Assembly (NCBI GenBank): GCA_001603055.1
Contig: LVAZ01000359.1
Location: 1-9,665, forward strand
Source: Victivallales bacterium Lenti_02
GTDB taxonomy: Bacteria; Verrucomicrobiota; Lentisphaeria; Oligosphaerales; Lenti-02
Direction of reading: 5' to 3'
DNA length: 9,665 nt
Shown piece after piece: positions 1-6,210 of this stretch. The stretch's first letter is position 1, and the number at the start of each line of letters is the position of its first letter. The notes below the pieces were generated by a model. It did not search any database and was not told the DNA's origin. It saw only the letters and a list, made by a program, of their open reading frames with translations. A program made the translations under genes and the position numbers.

Positions 1-1
1 C

Positions 2-976
2 ACCAACCCCAAGGGACGCACCATCCACGTCGCGGTCCTCTGCACCGATCCCGGCGAGTCCGTCGAGCGGATCGTCTGGCTGATCTTCAACCGCTGGATC
101 CAGGAGAACGACTTCAGGCTGCTCGACCGCCACTTCGGCCTCGGCGAGCTGACCAGCTATGCGTCGAAGGCCGTCGCCGAGGCGGCCGGACAGCTCCGCG
201 ACATGCCCGTGGACAGCCCCGAGTACCGGGAGCTGAAGGCGCGCCGGACCGAAGCCGGGAACAATCTGGCCAGGCAACTGCTGCTCCGCGAGAACTGCCG
301 CGACCGCCTGGACCGCGCCGAGGCCGAACTCCGCGGACTGGAGGGCGGCAGGGCCGCGCTGCTCGCGGAACTCGAAGCCGGGGCAGGCGGGCTGCGCGAA
401 GCCCGGCCGCTGCGCGCCGGGGCCGCGCTCACCCGGACCGACCATGTCCTGGACCGCGCCGCCGACCACAGGCGCAGGCTCGCCGCCGCTGGGAAGACTG
501 CCGCGACGCTCCGCGACAGGCTGGCGGGGATCGAAGCCGCCGTCGGGCGGGCGAAGGAGGAGCGCGACCGCATCGACCGCGAGCTTTCCGAAGCCGTGCG
601 CACCGACTCCAGGCTGAGGCTCCTGATCGACGGGCACTACCGCCTCATCGACACCCGCTGCAAGGAGATGCTCGACGCCCTCCGCATCGTCGCCGCCAAC
701 ATGTTCGCCGCCCTCGCCGCCGTCTTCCGACCCATATACGGCAACTACCGCAACGACCACGCCATGCTCAGGAACCTCACCCGCGCCGACGGCTTCGTCC
801 ATGCCGCCGACGGAGTCCTGCACGTCAGGCTCTGGATCAAGGGACGCTTCCAGCCAAAGCAGGCAACGGCCTTCCGCGCCTTCCTCGCCGAGATGAGCGA
901 ACGCATCAGCAACGCCCGAGCCGAAGGCCAGCCCGAAGTCAGGATATCCCTCCTGGACGCACCGCCAACCTGGTAG
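2..976 (+). CDS. Transposase-like protein, C-terminal part (5' end outside window)
   Basis: The reading frame is open from the left edge to the TAG at 974-976, giving 324 visible residues. The first in-frame ATG at 203 is internal, because the conserved part lies before it. Visible residues 31-38 read RWIQENDF, followed by a leucine-rich stretch and HFGLGELTSY. This resembles the RW-x-x-E-x-x-F-(K/R) region of IS4-like DDE transposases, where the glutamate completes the catalytic triad, so E35 is the candidate here (inference). Residues about 70-190 are rich in Arg, Glu, Ala and Leu and probably form a coiled coil. The C-terminus (about 230-320) has a predicted beta-alpha pattern around VLHVRLWIKG, as I recall from proteins annotated 'putative transposase' in environmental bacteria. 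I see no terminal inverted repeats after the stop. The gene may be a domesticated or stranded transposase. The family call is from memory of motif layout. Confidence 0.55.
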   Translation, partial: TNPKGRTIHVAVLCTDPGESVERIVWLIFNRWIQENDFRLLDRHFGLGELTSYASKAVAEAAGQLRDMPVDSPEYRELKARRTEAGNNLARQLLLRENCRDRLDRAEAELRGLEGGRAALLAELEAGAGGLREARPLRAGAALTRTDHVLDRAADHRRRLAAAGKTAATLRDRLAGIEAAVGRAKEERDRIDRELSEAVRTDSRLRLLIDGHYRLIDTRCKEMLDALRIVAANMFAALAAVFRPIYGNYRNDHAMLRNLTRADGFVHAADGVLHVRLWIKGRFQPKQATAFRAFLAEMSERISNARAEGQPEVRISLLDAPPTW

Positions 977-1098
977 CCCCGCGGTGCCGCCAGGACAAGG
1001 CGTTCAACTTGCGCGGACCTCGTGCTTACCCAAGTGAGTTCTGCTGTTTTGATGGTAGTCATCGGGATGAATTCGGTTTATCTGCAAAGGATTAGGCC

Positions 1099-1383
1099 AT
1101 GAGAACCAGTCGCCGCCCGCGCCGTTTCACGCTGATCGAGCTGCTCGTCGTGATCGCCATCATCGCCATTCTGGCGTCGATGCTGCTGCCCGCCCTGGCG
1201 AAGGCGCGGGAGAAGGCGCGGACGGTGAACTGCGCGGCGAATCTCAAACAGCTCGGACTGGCCTTCTTCATGTACACGGACGACAACAAGGAGCGCTATC
1301 CGATCAACGACCCGCATGTGGCCGGCAACGACATCCGCAACACCTACACCGGCACGGCGAACCTATTCGACCCCAACCACTAA
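1099..1383 (+). CDS. Prepilin-type N-terminal cleavage/methylation domain protein, short and probably truncated
   Basis: This 94-residue protein starts at an ATG with AAAGGA at 1086-1091, seven bases upstream. After a basic leader (MRTSRRPRR) comes FTLIELL, the class III signal-peptide motif: cleavage is expected before F10, with E14 as the conserved Glu+5. A hydrophobic helix (about residues 11-31) forms the pilin N-terminal spine. Then come the AKAREKAR amphipathic segment and NLKQLGLAFFMYTDDNKERY, typical of the large pseudopilin-like families of Lentisphaerota and Planctomycetota. Such proteins usually run to 200-300 residues with a C-terminal beta domain; this one stops about 25 residues after the YP that normally opens that domain. 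Repeat copy A begins about 40 bp after the stop, which suggests that the 3' part was lost or displaced. It may be a pseudogene remnant or a genuine short product. No pilus assembly genes are nearby. Confidence 0.8.
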   Translation: MRTSRRPRRFTLIELLVVIAIIAILASMLLPALAKAREKARTVNCAANLKQLGLAFFMYTDDNKERYPINDPHVAGNDIRNTYTGTANLFDPNH

Positions 1384-1422
1384 AAGCCTTGTCTGGCCGC
1401 GAGGTGGGAGGGGGAGAGGCAT

Positions 1423-1585
1423 CCGCGAATGAACGCCAATGAACGCCAATAGATGCGGGGAGAGAAGAACGCGCCGCGCCGGGAAGCTCCCGGCGCGGCG
1501 CGCATTTCTTTGCTTCCCATTCGCGTCCATTCGCGTCCATTGGCGGCTACCCCGTCTTCCTTCGTGTCTTCGCGCCTTCGTGGTG
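1423..1585. repeat. Nested-palindrome repeat, copy A (left outer arm missing)
   Basis: The left inner arm (about 1423-1452) iterates GAACGCCAAT with a 10-bp period. The right inner arm (about 1517-1546) is its inverted counterpart, iterating TCGCGTCCAT. The centre is a perfect 15-bp stem (1470-1484 with 1488-1502) closed by a 3-base loop. To the right lies a CTTCG-rich tract with an 8-bp period ending in CTTCGTGGTG (1576-1585), the outer arm seen on both sides of copy B. The matching left outer arm (CACCACGAAG) is absent here; GTCTGGCCGCGAGGTGGGAG stands in its place. The copy fills most of the gap between the prepilin stop and the CDF gene. Reading frames through it are not real genes. Confidence 0.85.
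1470..1511. terminator. Core hairpin of copy A, possible bidirectional terminator
   Basis: Fifteen perfect G/C-rich base pairs (1470-1484 with 1488-1502, loop AGC) are followed on the plus strand by ATTTCTTT and on the minus strand by TTCTTCTCT. This is the shape of an intrinsic terminator readable in both directions, though the T tracts are interrupted. It could end transcription from the prepilin gene. The function is inferred; the stem is directly visible. Confidence 0.4.
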
Positions 1586-1638
1586 AGATGAAGGCGCTAT
1601 AGTACCGGGAACATGGTGGTACCGGCAAGGATTCCCGC

Positions 1639-2844
1639 ATGAAGGCATTTTCCCGTTTTCTGGTGCGCCGTCTGATTCCCGACTGGGAGCGCGGCGAGGA
1701 TTTGAAGGTGCGCGCGCGCTACGGCCAGTTGGAGGGTGGCGTGAGCATCGTGGTGAATCTGGTGCTGTTCGTCGTGAAGCTGGCGCTGGGGGTGGTGTTC
1801 GGGAGCGTGGCGCTGGTGGCGGACTCGATCCACACCCTGTCGGATTCGGCCACGTCGCTGGTGGTCATCGTGGGGATGCGGGCGGCGAGCCGTCCGAGCG
1901 ACCGGCGGCATCCCTACGGGCATGCCCGGCTGGAGGCGGTGGCGGCCCTGGTGGTGGCGGTGATGCTGTTCGTGAGCGGCTTCGAGCTGCTGCTGCACGG
2001 GGCGCGGCGGCTGGTCTCGCCGGCGGGTCTGGCGATTCCGCCGTGGGCGGTGGCGGTGGTGGCCGCGACCGTGCTGGCGAAGGAGCTGCTGGCCCGGTTC
2101 GCCTATCATCTGGGCGACATGATCGACTCGCAGGCGCTGCGGGCCGACGGCATGCACCATCGCAGCGACGCCTACTCGACAGTGCTGGTGCTCTTCGCTC
2201 TGGTGGCCGCCCAGATGGGAGTGGCGGCGGCGGACGGGGCGGCGGGGATTGCGGTGGGTTGCTTCGTGCTGTGGTCGGGCTGGGCGCTGGCGCGGGAGGC
2301 GACGACGCCGCTGCTGGGGGCGGCCCCGAGCGAGGCGCTGCTGGCCGAGGTGGCGACCCTCGCCCGGGTTTCGCCCGAGATTCTCGGCGTCCACGACATC
2401 GTGGTGCACAGCTACGGCGACGAACGGTTCGTCTCGCTCCATCTCGAGGTTCCCGCCAGTCTCTCCGGTCTGGCGATGCACGAGCTGGCGGAGACGGCCG
2501 AGGCGGCGGTGGCCGAGCGGCTGGGAGGCCACTGCACGGTCCACATGGACCCCCTGAACCGGGAGCATCCGCTGTACGCGCCGGTGGCCGAGGCGGTGGC
2601 CGAAATGGTCCGGGACGAGCCCGGCATCGAGTCTTTCCACGATCTGCGCATGATGGGGCAGGCCGACCACTCGAAGGCGGTCTTCGATGTGGTCCTTTCG
2701 CCCGACCGGGACGAGCAGGAGCGGCTCGACGCGGTCGCGCATCTGCGCCGCCGTTTCCGCGAGCGCTTCCCGAAACTCCCCCTGGTGGTGAACGCCGAGC
2801 CCCGCTACGCCTATACGGTGAAGGAGTGTGGAATGCAGAAGTAG
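1639..2844 (+). CDS. Cation diffusion facilitator (CDF) family metal/proton antiporter with extended C-terminus
   Basis: This 401-residue inner-membrane protein is expected to export divalent metal ions (Zn, Fe, Mn or similar) in exchange for protons. AAGGA at 1626-1631 lies seven bases before the ATG. Helix 2 carries ADSIHTLSD, giving H65 and D69; helix 5 carries ADGMHHRSDA, giving H173 and D177. Together these form the tetrahedral transport site of the family. The loop motif HPYGHARLE (91-99) after helix 2 is also typical. Several hydrophobic helices lie between about 35 and 220. The cytoplasmic dimerisation domain (about 233-315) includes GVHDIVVHSYGDERFVSLHL and HMDP. About 80 further residues (318-401) contain a second alpha/beta segment with SFHDLRMMG and VFDVVLSP, as in the long (about 390 aa) CDF proteins of Firmicutes. 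Metal specificity cannot be told. Repeat B starts 15 bp after the stop, so the gene probably ends in a repeat-borne terminator. Confidence 0.95.
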   Translation: MKAFSRFLVRRLIPDWERGEDLKVRARYGQLEGGVSIVVNLVLFVVKLALGVVFGSVALVADSIHTLSDSATSLVVIVGMRAASRPSDRRHPYGHARLEAVAALVVAVMLFVSGFELLLHGARRLVSPAGLAIPPWAVAVVAATVLAKELLARFAYHLGDMIDSQALRADGMHHRSDAYSTVLVLFALVAAQMGVAAADGAAGIAVGCFVLWSGWALAREATTPLLGAAPSEALLAEVATLARVSPEILGVHDIVVHSYGDERFVSLHLEVPASLSGLAMHELAETAEAAVAERLGGHCTVHMDPLNREHPLYAPVAEAVAEMVRDEPGIESFHDLRMMGQADHSKAVFDVVLSPDRDEQERLDAVAHLRRRFRERFPKLPLVVNAEPRYAYTVKECGMQK

Positions 2845-2858
2845 GAAGGGGGAGGATT

Positions 2859-3085
2859 CACCACGAAGCCACGAAGGGCACGAAGAAAAACAGGGCAGGA
2901 CAAGACAGGCCCCGCAGGGAGCCGCGAATGAACGCCAATGAACGCGAATGGGAAGAAATGAAATGCGCGCGGCGCCGGGAAGCCCCCGGCACCGCGCGGT
3001 CTTCTTTTTCCGCATCGATTGGCGTCCTTTCGCGTTCATTCGCGGACACCCCTGTCTTCCTTGACGCCTTCGCGCCTTCGTGGTG
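2859..3085. repeat. Nested-palindrome repeat, copy B (complete, 227 bp)
   Basis: This is the most complete copy. The outer arms are CACCACGAAG (2859-2868) and CTTCGTGGTG (3076-3085), each continued inward by repeated CACGAAG or CCTTCG units spaced 8-9 bp. Inside the left outer arm is a CAGGGCAGGACAAGACAGG tract (2891-2909). The inner arms are 2922-2952 (GAATGAACGC, CAATGAACGC, GAATG) and 3017-3045 (GGCGTCCTTT, CGCGTTCATT, CGCGG). The core is a 13-bp stem with one mismatch (2967-2979 with 2985-2997). The element lies 15 bp behind the CDF stop codon. I see no coding capacity, so if it is mobile it must be moved in trans. Confidence 0.9.
2967..3011. terminator. Core hairpin of copy B, likely terminator for the CDF gene
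   Basis: A 13-bp GC stem with one C/A mismatch (2973 against 2991) and a 5-base loop is followed on the plus strand by GGTCTTCTTTTTCC. On the minus strand the hairpin is followed by ATTTCATTTCTTCCC. The plus-strand arrangement is a good intrinsic-terminator shape about 120 bp behind the CDF stop codon. The role is inferred. Confidence 0.5.
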
Positions 3086-3102
3086 TCCCCGCCCTCTTTT
3101 CT

Positions 3103-3294
3103 CACCACGAAGCCACGAAGGGCACGAAGAAAGACAGGGCAGGACAAGACAGGCTCCGCAAGGAGCCGTGAATGAACGCCAATGAACGCGAATGGGAAGA
3201 AATGAAATGCGCGCGGCGCCGGGAAGCCCCCGGCACCGCGCGGTTTTCTTTTTCCGCATCTATTGGCGTCCATTCGCGTTCATTCGCGGACACC
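3103..3294. repeat. Nested-palindrome repeat, copy C (right outer arm missing)
   Basis: This copy lies in direct orientation 244 bp after copy B and differs from it at about 7 of 192 aligned positions by eye. It has the left outer arm CACCACGAAG (3103-3112), the inner arms (3166-3196 and 3262-3289) and an unchanged core (3211-3241). Homology to B stops after GGACACC at about 3294. The CTTCG-rich right outer arm is missing and the sequence passes into the region downstream of tRNA-Thr. Between B and C there are only 17 bases of C/T-rich spacer (3086-3102). Confidence 0.9.
3211..3255. terminator. Core hairpin of copy C, possible bidirectional terminator between CDF gene and tRNA-Thr
   Basis: The stem of copy B is repeated (3211-3223 with 3229-3241, one mismatch), followed by a better T tract, GGTTTTCTTTTTCC. 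On the minus strand it lies about 110 bp beyond the 3' end of tRNA-Thr and is followed by ATTTCATTTC, so it could also end the tRNA transcript. No closer T-rich hairpin is seen for the tRNA. The function is inferred from shape. Confidence 0.4.
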
Positions 3295-3349
3295 TTGCCC
3301 CATTCTTCCCGATGCCGATACCGATCAAGATGGCAGGGAGGGGAGGGAT

Positions 3350-3425
3350 TGGAGCCAGCTGTCGGATTCGAACCGACGACCGCCTGATTACAAGTCAAGT
3401 GCTCTACCAACTGAGCTAAGCTGGC
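3350..3425 (-). tRNA. tRNA-Thr (anticodon TGT), 3' CCA encoded
   Basis: The reverse strand folds into a complete cloverleaf of 76 nt. The acceptor stem GCCAGCT pairs with AGCTGGC. The D arm contains AGTTGGTA. The anticodon stem CTTGA/TCAGG encloses loop CTTGTAA with anticodon TGT. The T arm is GTCGG-TTCGAAT-CCGAC. The discriminator base is T and CCA is encoded at 3352-3350. This tRNA reads ACA and, with wobble, other threonine codons. It lies 49 bp downstream of the large secreted-protein gene on the same strand but has its own plausible promoter. Repeat copy C ends about 55 bp beyond its 3' end. Confidence 0.97.
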
Positions 3426-3437
3426 CCGGTGTGCCGT

Positions 3438-3465
3438 AATGTACGATCCGGCCCGGACATGTCCA
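3438..3465 (-). promoter_or_regulatory. Putative sigma-70-type promoter of tRNA-Thr
   Basis: On the minus strand TGGACA (3465-3460; five of six matches to TTGACA) is separated by 16 bases from TACATT (3443-3438; four of six matches to TATAAT). Twelve bases lie between the -10 box and the first tRNA base, a normal distance for a short 5' leader. The -35 box overlaps the palindrome GGACATGTCC (3456-3465). Assigned by eye only. Confidence 0.45.
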
Positions 3466-3474
3466 GTTCCCGGA

Positions 3475-6102
3475 TCAGCGCGGGGCGAGGATTCCCCGGC
3501 CTGCGAGCAGGATGGTGGCGGCGCGGTGGTCGGGGTGGTGCTCGACGGGGACCGGCTGGCCGTTCCAGGTGGCCTCGGGGGCTTGGTCGAGACCGACGAG
3601 GAGCACGCGGTAGGGGGTCTCTGGCCAGGCGTCGAGTTGCAGGCGGTTATCGTCCAGCACCGTCAGTTCGCCGGGGGCGTGGACCAAGAGGTTCCGGAAG
3701 GACCGGCAGTGGTAGATGCGGCCTTTGCGGTAGGCGTCGGGAAGATGGGCGCCGACGGTGCCGGGATTGATGGCGGGGCCCTCGCTGCGCTGGGCGCGGA
3801 GGTGGAAGTAGTCGGGCAGCAGGCCCTGCCGCTCGGCGTCTTCGGGGCCCCAGGTCTGCTGGAGTCCGGAGACGACGATGCCGTCGGCCACCTGCCGCCA
3901 GAGGGCGGCGTTTGCGGGATCGAGTTCGGCCAGGTCGGCGAGGGCGGCCCCGTAGACCAGACCGCACCACTGGACGGGCAGGCCGATCCAGAAGGGGGCG
4001 CGCCAGTTGGTCGCCCCGAGGACGGCGATGGTGGCGTAGGCGCCGACCGGCTGCTCGACCGGGGGATCGAGATAGACGAAGGGCAGGCCGGTCCAGGCCC
4101 AGTAGCGGGCCTGTTCGAGATGGCGCTCCTCGCCGGAGAGCTGGTAGGCCATGGTGTACATGGCGACCAGGCGGCCGCTGGCGAGGATGTCGGGGGTGTG
4201 CAGGGGGCATTCCCAGGTCTGGGCCCCGCGGGGCACGCTGTTGGCGTAGAGCGCGGTCTGCCGGTCCACCAGGGCCAGGGCCTGCGCCCGCAGCTCGGGA
4301 TCGCCGGTGAAGAGGCAGGCTTCGAGAATCTGGTTCACGGTCGGAGCGGCAAGGCCGTTGGCGTGGTTGGCGAAATGGGTCTCGGCGTAGTTGGGCTTGC
4401 CCTCGCGCTGCTGGTAGGGGAGAATGCCCTCGGCGTCGAAGCGACCGAAGGCCCGGCGGGCGCCGTCCGCCGCCTGGGCGATGCGCGTTTCGACGCCGCC
4501 TTCGAGCAGATAGGGCAGCATGGAGAAGCGGACATGGGAGACGCCGCTGTTCAGGTTGCCGGCCGCCTTGTCCAATCCTTCCCGGGCGCTGTCGCGCAGG
4601 CGGGCGGCGAGTTCGGCGTCGGTTGTCTGGGTGGCGAGCCAGCGCTGGAAGAAGGCGGCGTCGGCGGCGGGCTGGGGGGGGAAGCTCTTGCCCCAGACGG
4701 CATGGCGCCAGAGCCCGTCGTGGCGGGCGGCCGAATCCAGCCAGCCGCGGGCGAGCAGCTTCACCGCATCCCCGTAGCCATTGGCGAAGACCGGAGTGGG
4801 CGGCAGGCCGCGCCGGGCGACGTAGGCCTGGACGGGGGCCACCGCCGAATCGCCGCGCCCGGCCAGCAGGGTGTAGCGGAATTCGAGGGGCCGGTTGGCG
4901 GCGAGGGGCAGGGCACCGAGGGGGGCGAGGCTGTTTTCCAGACGGCGTTCGCCCACGCCGGGATACCAGAGCCCGAAGACGTGGGCGCCGGAGCCGAAAA
5001 CGCGGTCGGGGGAATCGAAGAGGGGGGCCGGATGGTCGCTGCGGTTCCAGGCCACGCCCAGATAGCGCCCCTCGTGGACCAGGGCCATGAAGGGGAAGCA
5101 GAGCTTGAGGTCGTCCACCAATCGCCGCTCGGCCAAGGGGCCGCGCACGTCGGCCTCGCTGCTGCTGGGTTCGTCGTCGAGGTATTCGACGCCGGGGAGG
5201 ATGGCCTGGGTCTTGCGCTCGCCGAAGCTGGCGAAGCCGGGGAAGAGGGTCAGCCAGGGCAGGTGGAAGACCTCGCGGTCGCGGTCCGCAGCGAGGGTGG
5301 TGGTCACCTCGATGACCCCGTCGCCCGCCGCCGCGAAACGCCGTTCGAGCCGCCACTGGACGCCCTCGGCGTCGGCGACGGCGAGACGGGCGACCAGGGC
5401 GCCGTCCTCGGTCTTTACCTCGCAGGGACTCTCGGCAAGCGGGAGGAAGACGCCCGTTTTGTCCCGCACGTAGCCCAGTTGGTCGCGCCCGTGGCTGCGG
5501 GCGAAATCCTGGCCGGCGACGGTCAGGGCGAACTCGCCCCAGCGGTCGGCCGCATGGCGGAGGCGGAGGTCGCCCGAGACCAGTTCCGGCCCGGCGAGGG
5601 GCCGGTTTGCGGGCGGGTCGGCGGGCGGCGCGGCCATGCTGGCGAGGACTTGGGCGCGGATGTGCCGCACGACGATGTCGTCGCCGCCCCGGCCACCCGG
5701 ATCGAAGCGGAGCCGGGTGCCCGCCGGCTGGGGGGGAATAATCACCGAGTAGTCGTGCCATTGGCCGTCGGTGAAAAGGGGGATGCCGACGCTTTTTCCC
5801 GCCTCGAAACGGGGGCCGTAGAAGAGTTCCCCGCCACCGTCGCCGTTGGTGCGCAGGCGCAGGGTCAGGCGGACCGGCGCGGCCGCGAGGTCGGCGGCGA
5901 CGGGCGGCCCCTCGATCCAGGGGTCCTCCTCGCCGCTGCACGCGAAGGCCAGCCCCTCGGCGGTGGACTCGAGGCGGACAATGCGGGGGTTGCCCCGCCA
6001 GCCGTGGGTGCCCGCCGTGAAGTCGTACAGCATGAACTCTTCGGCTTGCATTGCCATCGCCGCCGCCACCATGCCGACCGCGTACAGATTGCGCCATGCC
6101 AT
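3475..6102 (-). CDS. Large secreted multidomain protein, probable carbohydrate-active enzyme of unassigned family
   Basis: The product has 875 residues. The ATG is preceded by AAGAGGAA (6118-6111) with 8 bases of spacing. A Sec signal peptide is likely (MAWRNLYAVG plus an Ala/Met-rich core, cleavage near AMQA-EE). Residues about 24-153 look like a beta-sandwich carbohydrate-binding-type domain (LYDFTAGTHGW, DPWIEGP, FTDGQWHDYSVIIPP, TRLRFDPGG). After a Pro/Ala linker (158-172), residues about 175-430 look beta-rich, like the beta-supersandwich before many alpha/alpha-barrel enzymes. Residues about 440-800 are mainly helical, with aromatic and acidic clusters such as NYAETHFANHANG (571-583), WECPLHTPD (630-638) and NWRAPFWIGLPVQW (699-712), consistent with an (alpha/alpha)6 toroid seen in glycosidases and lyases. 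The last 75 residues return to beta strands. I cannot name a family, catalytic residues or a substrate. It is probably the last gene of an operon with RidA and the deacetylase-like protein. Confidence 0.8.
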   Translation of the reverse strand: MAWRNLYAVGMVAAAMAMQAEEFMLYDFTAGTHGWRGNPRIVRLESTAEGLAFACSGEEDPWIEGPPVAADLAAAPVRLTLRLRTNGDGGGELFYGPRFEAGKSVGIPLFTDGQWHDYSVIIPPQPAGTRLRFDPGGRGGDDIVVRHIRAQVLASMAAPPADPPANRPLAGPELVSGDLRLRHAADRWGEFALTVAGQDFARSHGRDQLGYVRDKTGVFLPLAESPCEVKTEDGALVARLAVADAEGVQWRLERRFAAAGDGVIEVTTTLAADRDREVFHLPWLTLFPGFASFGERKTQAILPGVEYLDDEPSSSEADVRGPLAERRLVDDLKLCFPFMALVHEGRYLGVAWNRSDHPAPLFDSPDRVFGSGAHVFGLWYPGVGERRLENSLAPLGALPLAANRPLEFRYTLLAGRGDSAVAPVQAYVARRGLPPTPVFANGYGDAVKLLARGWLDSAARHDGLWRHAVWGKSFPPQPAADAAFFQRWLATQTTDAELAARLRDSAREGLDKAAGNLNSGVSHVRFSMLPYLLEGGVETRIAQAADGARRAFGRFDAEGILPYQQREGKPNYAETHFANHANGLAAPTVNQILEACLFTGDPELRAQALALVDRQTALYANSVPRGAQTWECPLHTPDILASGRLVAMYTMAYQLSGEERHLEQARYWAWTGLPFVYLDPPVEQPVGAYATIAVLGATNWRAPFWIGLPVQWCGLVYGAALADLAELDPANAALWRQVADGIVVSGLQQTWGPEDAERQGLLPDYFHLRAQRSEGPAINPGTVGAHLPDAYRKGRIYHCRSFRNLLVHAPGELTVLDDNRLQLDAWPETPYRVLLVGLDQAPEATWNGQPVPVEHHPDHRAATILLAGRGILAPR

Positions 6103-6124
6103 AGCGTGTATTCCTCTTGTTGGC

Positions 6125-6164
6125 GACGGAAAGGGGTTTTCCGTCCTCAGCGGATACCATCCGC
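6125..6164 (-). promoter_or_regulatory. Two tandem hairpins in the leader of the large secreted-protein gene
   Basis: The first is GCGGAT-ACC-ATCCGC (6150-6164), a perfect 6-bp stem. The second is GACGGAAA-GGGGT-TTTCCGTC (6125-6145), a perfect 8-bp stem, separated from it by 4 bases. Both lie between the RidA stop codon and the ribosome binding site of the next gene. Neither is followed by a T run on the minus strand, so they are not clear intrinsic terminators. They may be processing or stability elements that separate expression of RidA from the secreted protein, or chance. Confidence 0.35.
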
Positions 6165-6210
6165 CATGCCCGGCACGAGGAAAGCAAAATAGGACAATCT
6201 TGCGGCGGCG

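Noticed and set aside
1597..3273. 558-codon minus-strand frame spanning the CDF gene and repeats A and B
   Set aside because: It is antisense to a clear CDF transporter and contains repeated translations of the palindromic element (RSFA, ARGFPAP-like strings). It has no protein family character.
1423..3294. CRISPR array
   Set aside because: The iterated units are 8-10 bp and arranged as inverted arms around a hairpin, not 25-40-bp direct repeats with unique spacers, and no cas genes are present.
2858..3419. Several short frames inside repeats B and C and over the tRNA (for example one starting MNANEREWEE)
   Set aside because: They are translations of the 10-bp and 8-bp iterations and of the tRNA. 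Similar 'hypothetical proteins' are annotation artefacts of this kind of repeat.
3350..3425. attL/attR-type integration site at tRNA-Thr
   Set aside because: No integrase gene and no second copy of the tRNA 3' end is seen in the window, so an integrated element cannot be supported.
3439..6192. 917-codon open frame on the plus strand across the large secreted-protein gene
   Set aside because: It is antisense to a gene with a signal peptide, ribosome binding site and coherent domains. Its Gly/Val/Glu-rich low-complexity composition is what high-GC codon bias gives on the opposite strand.
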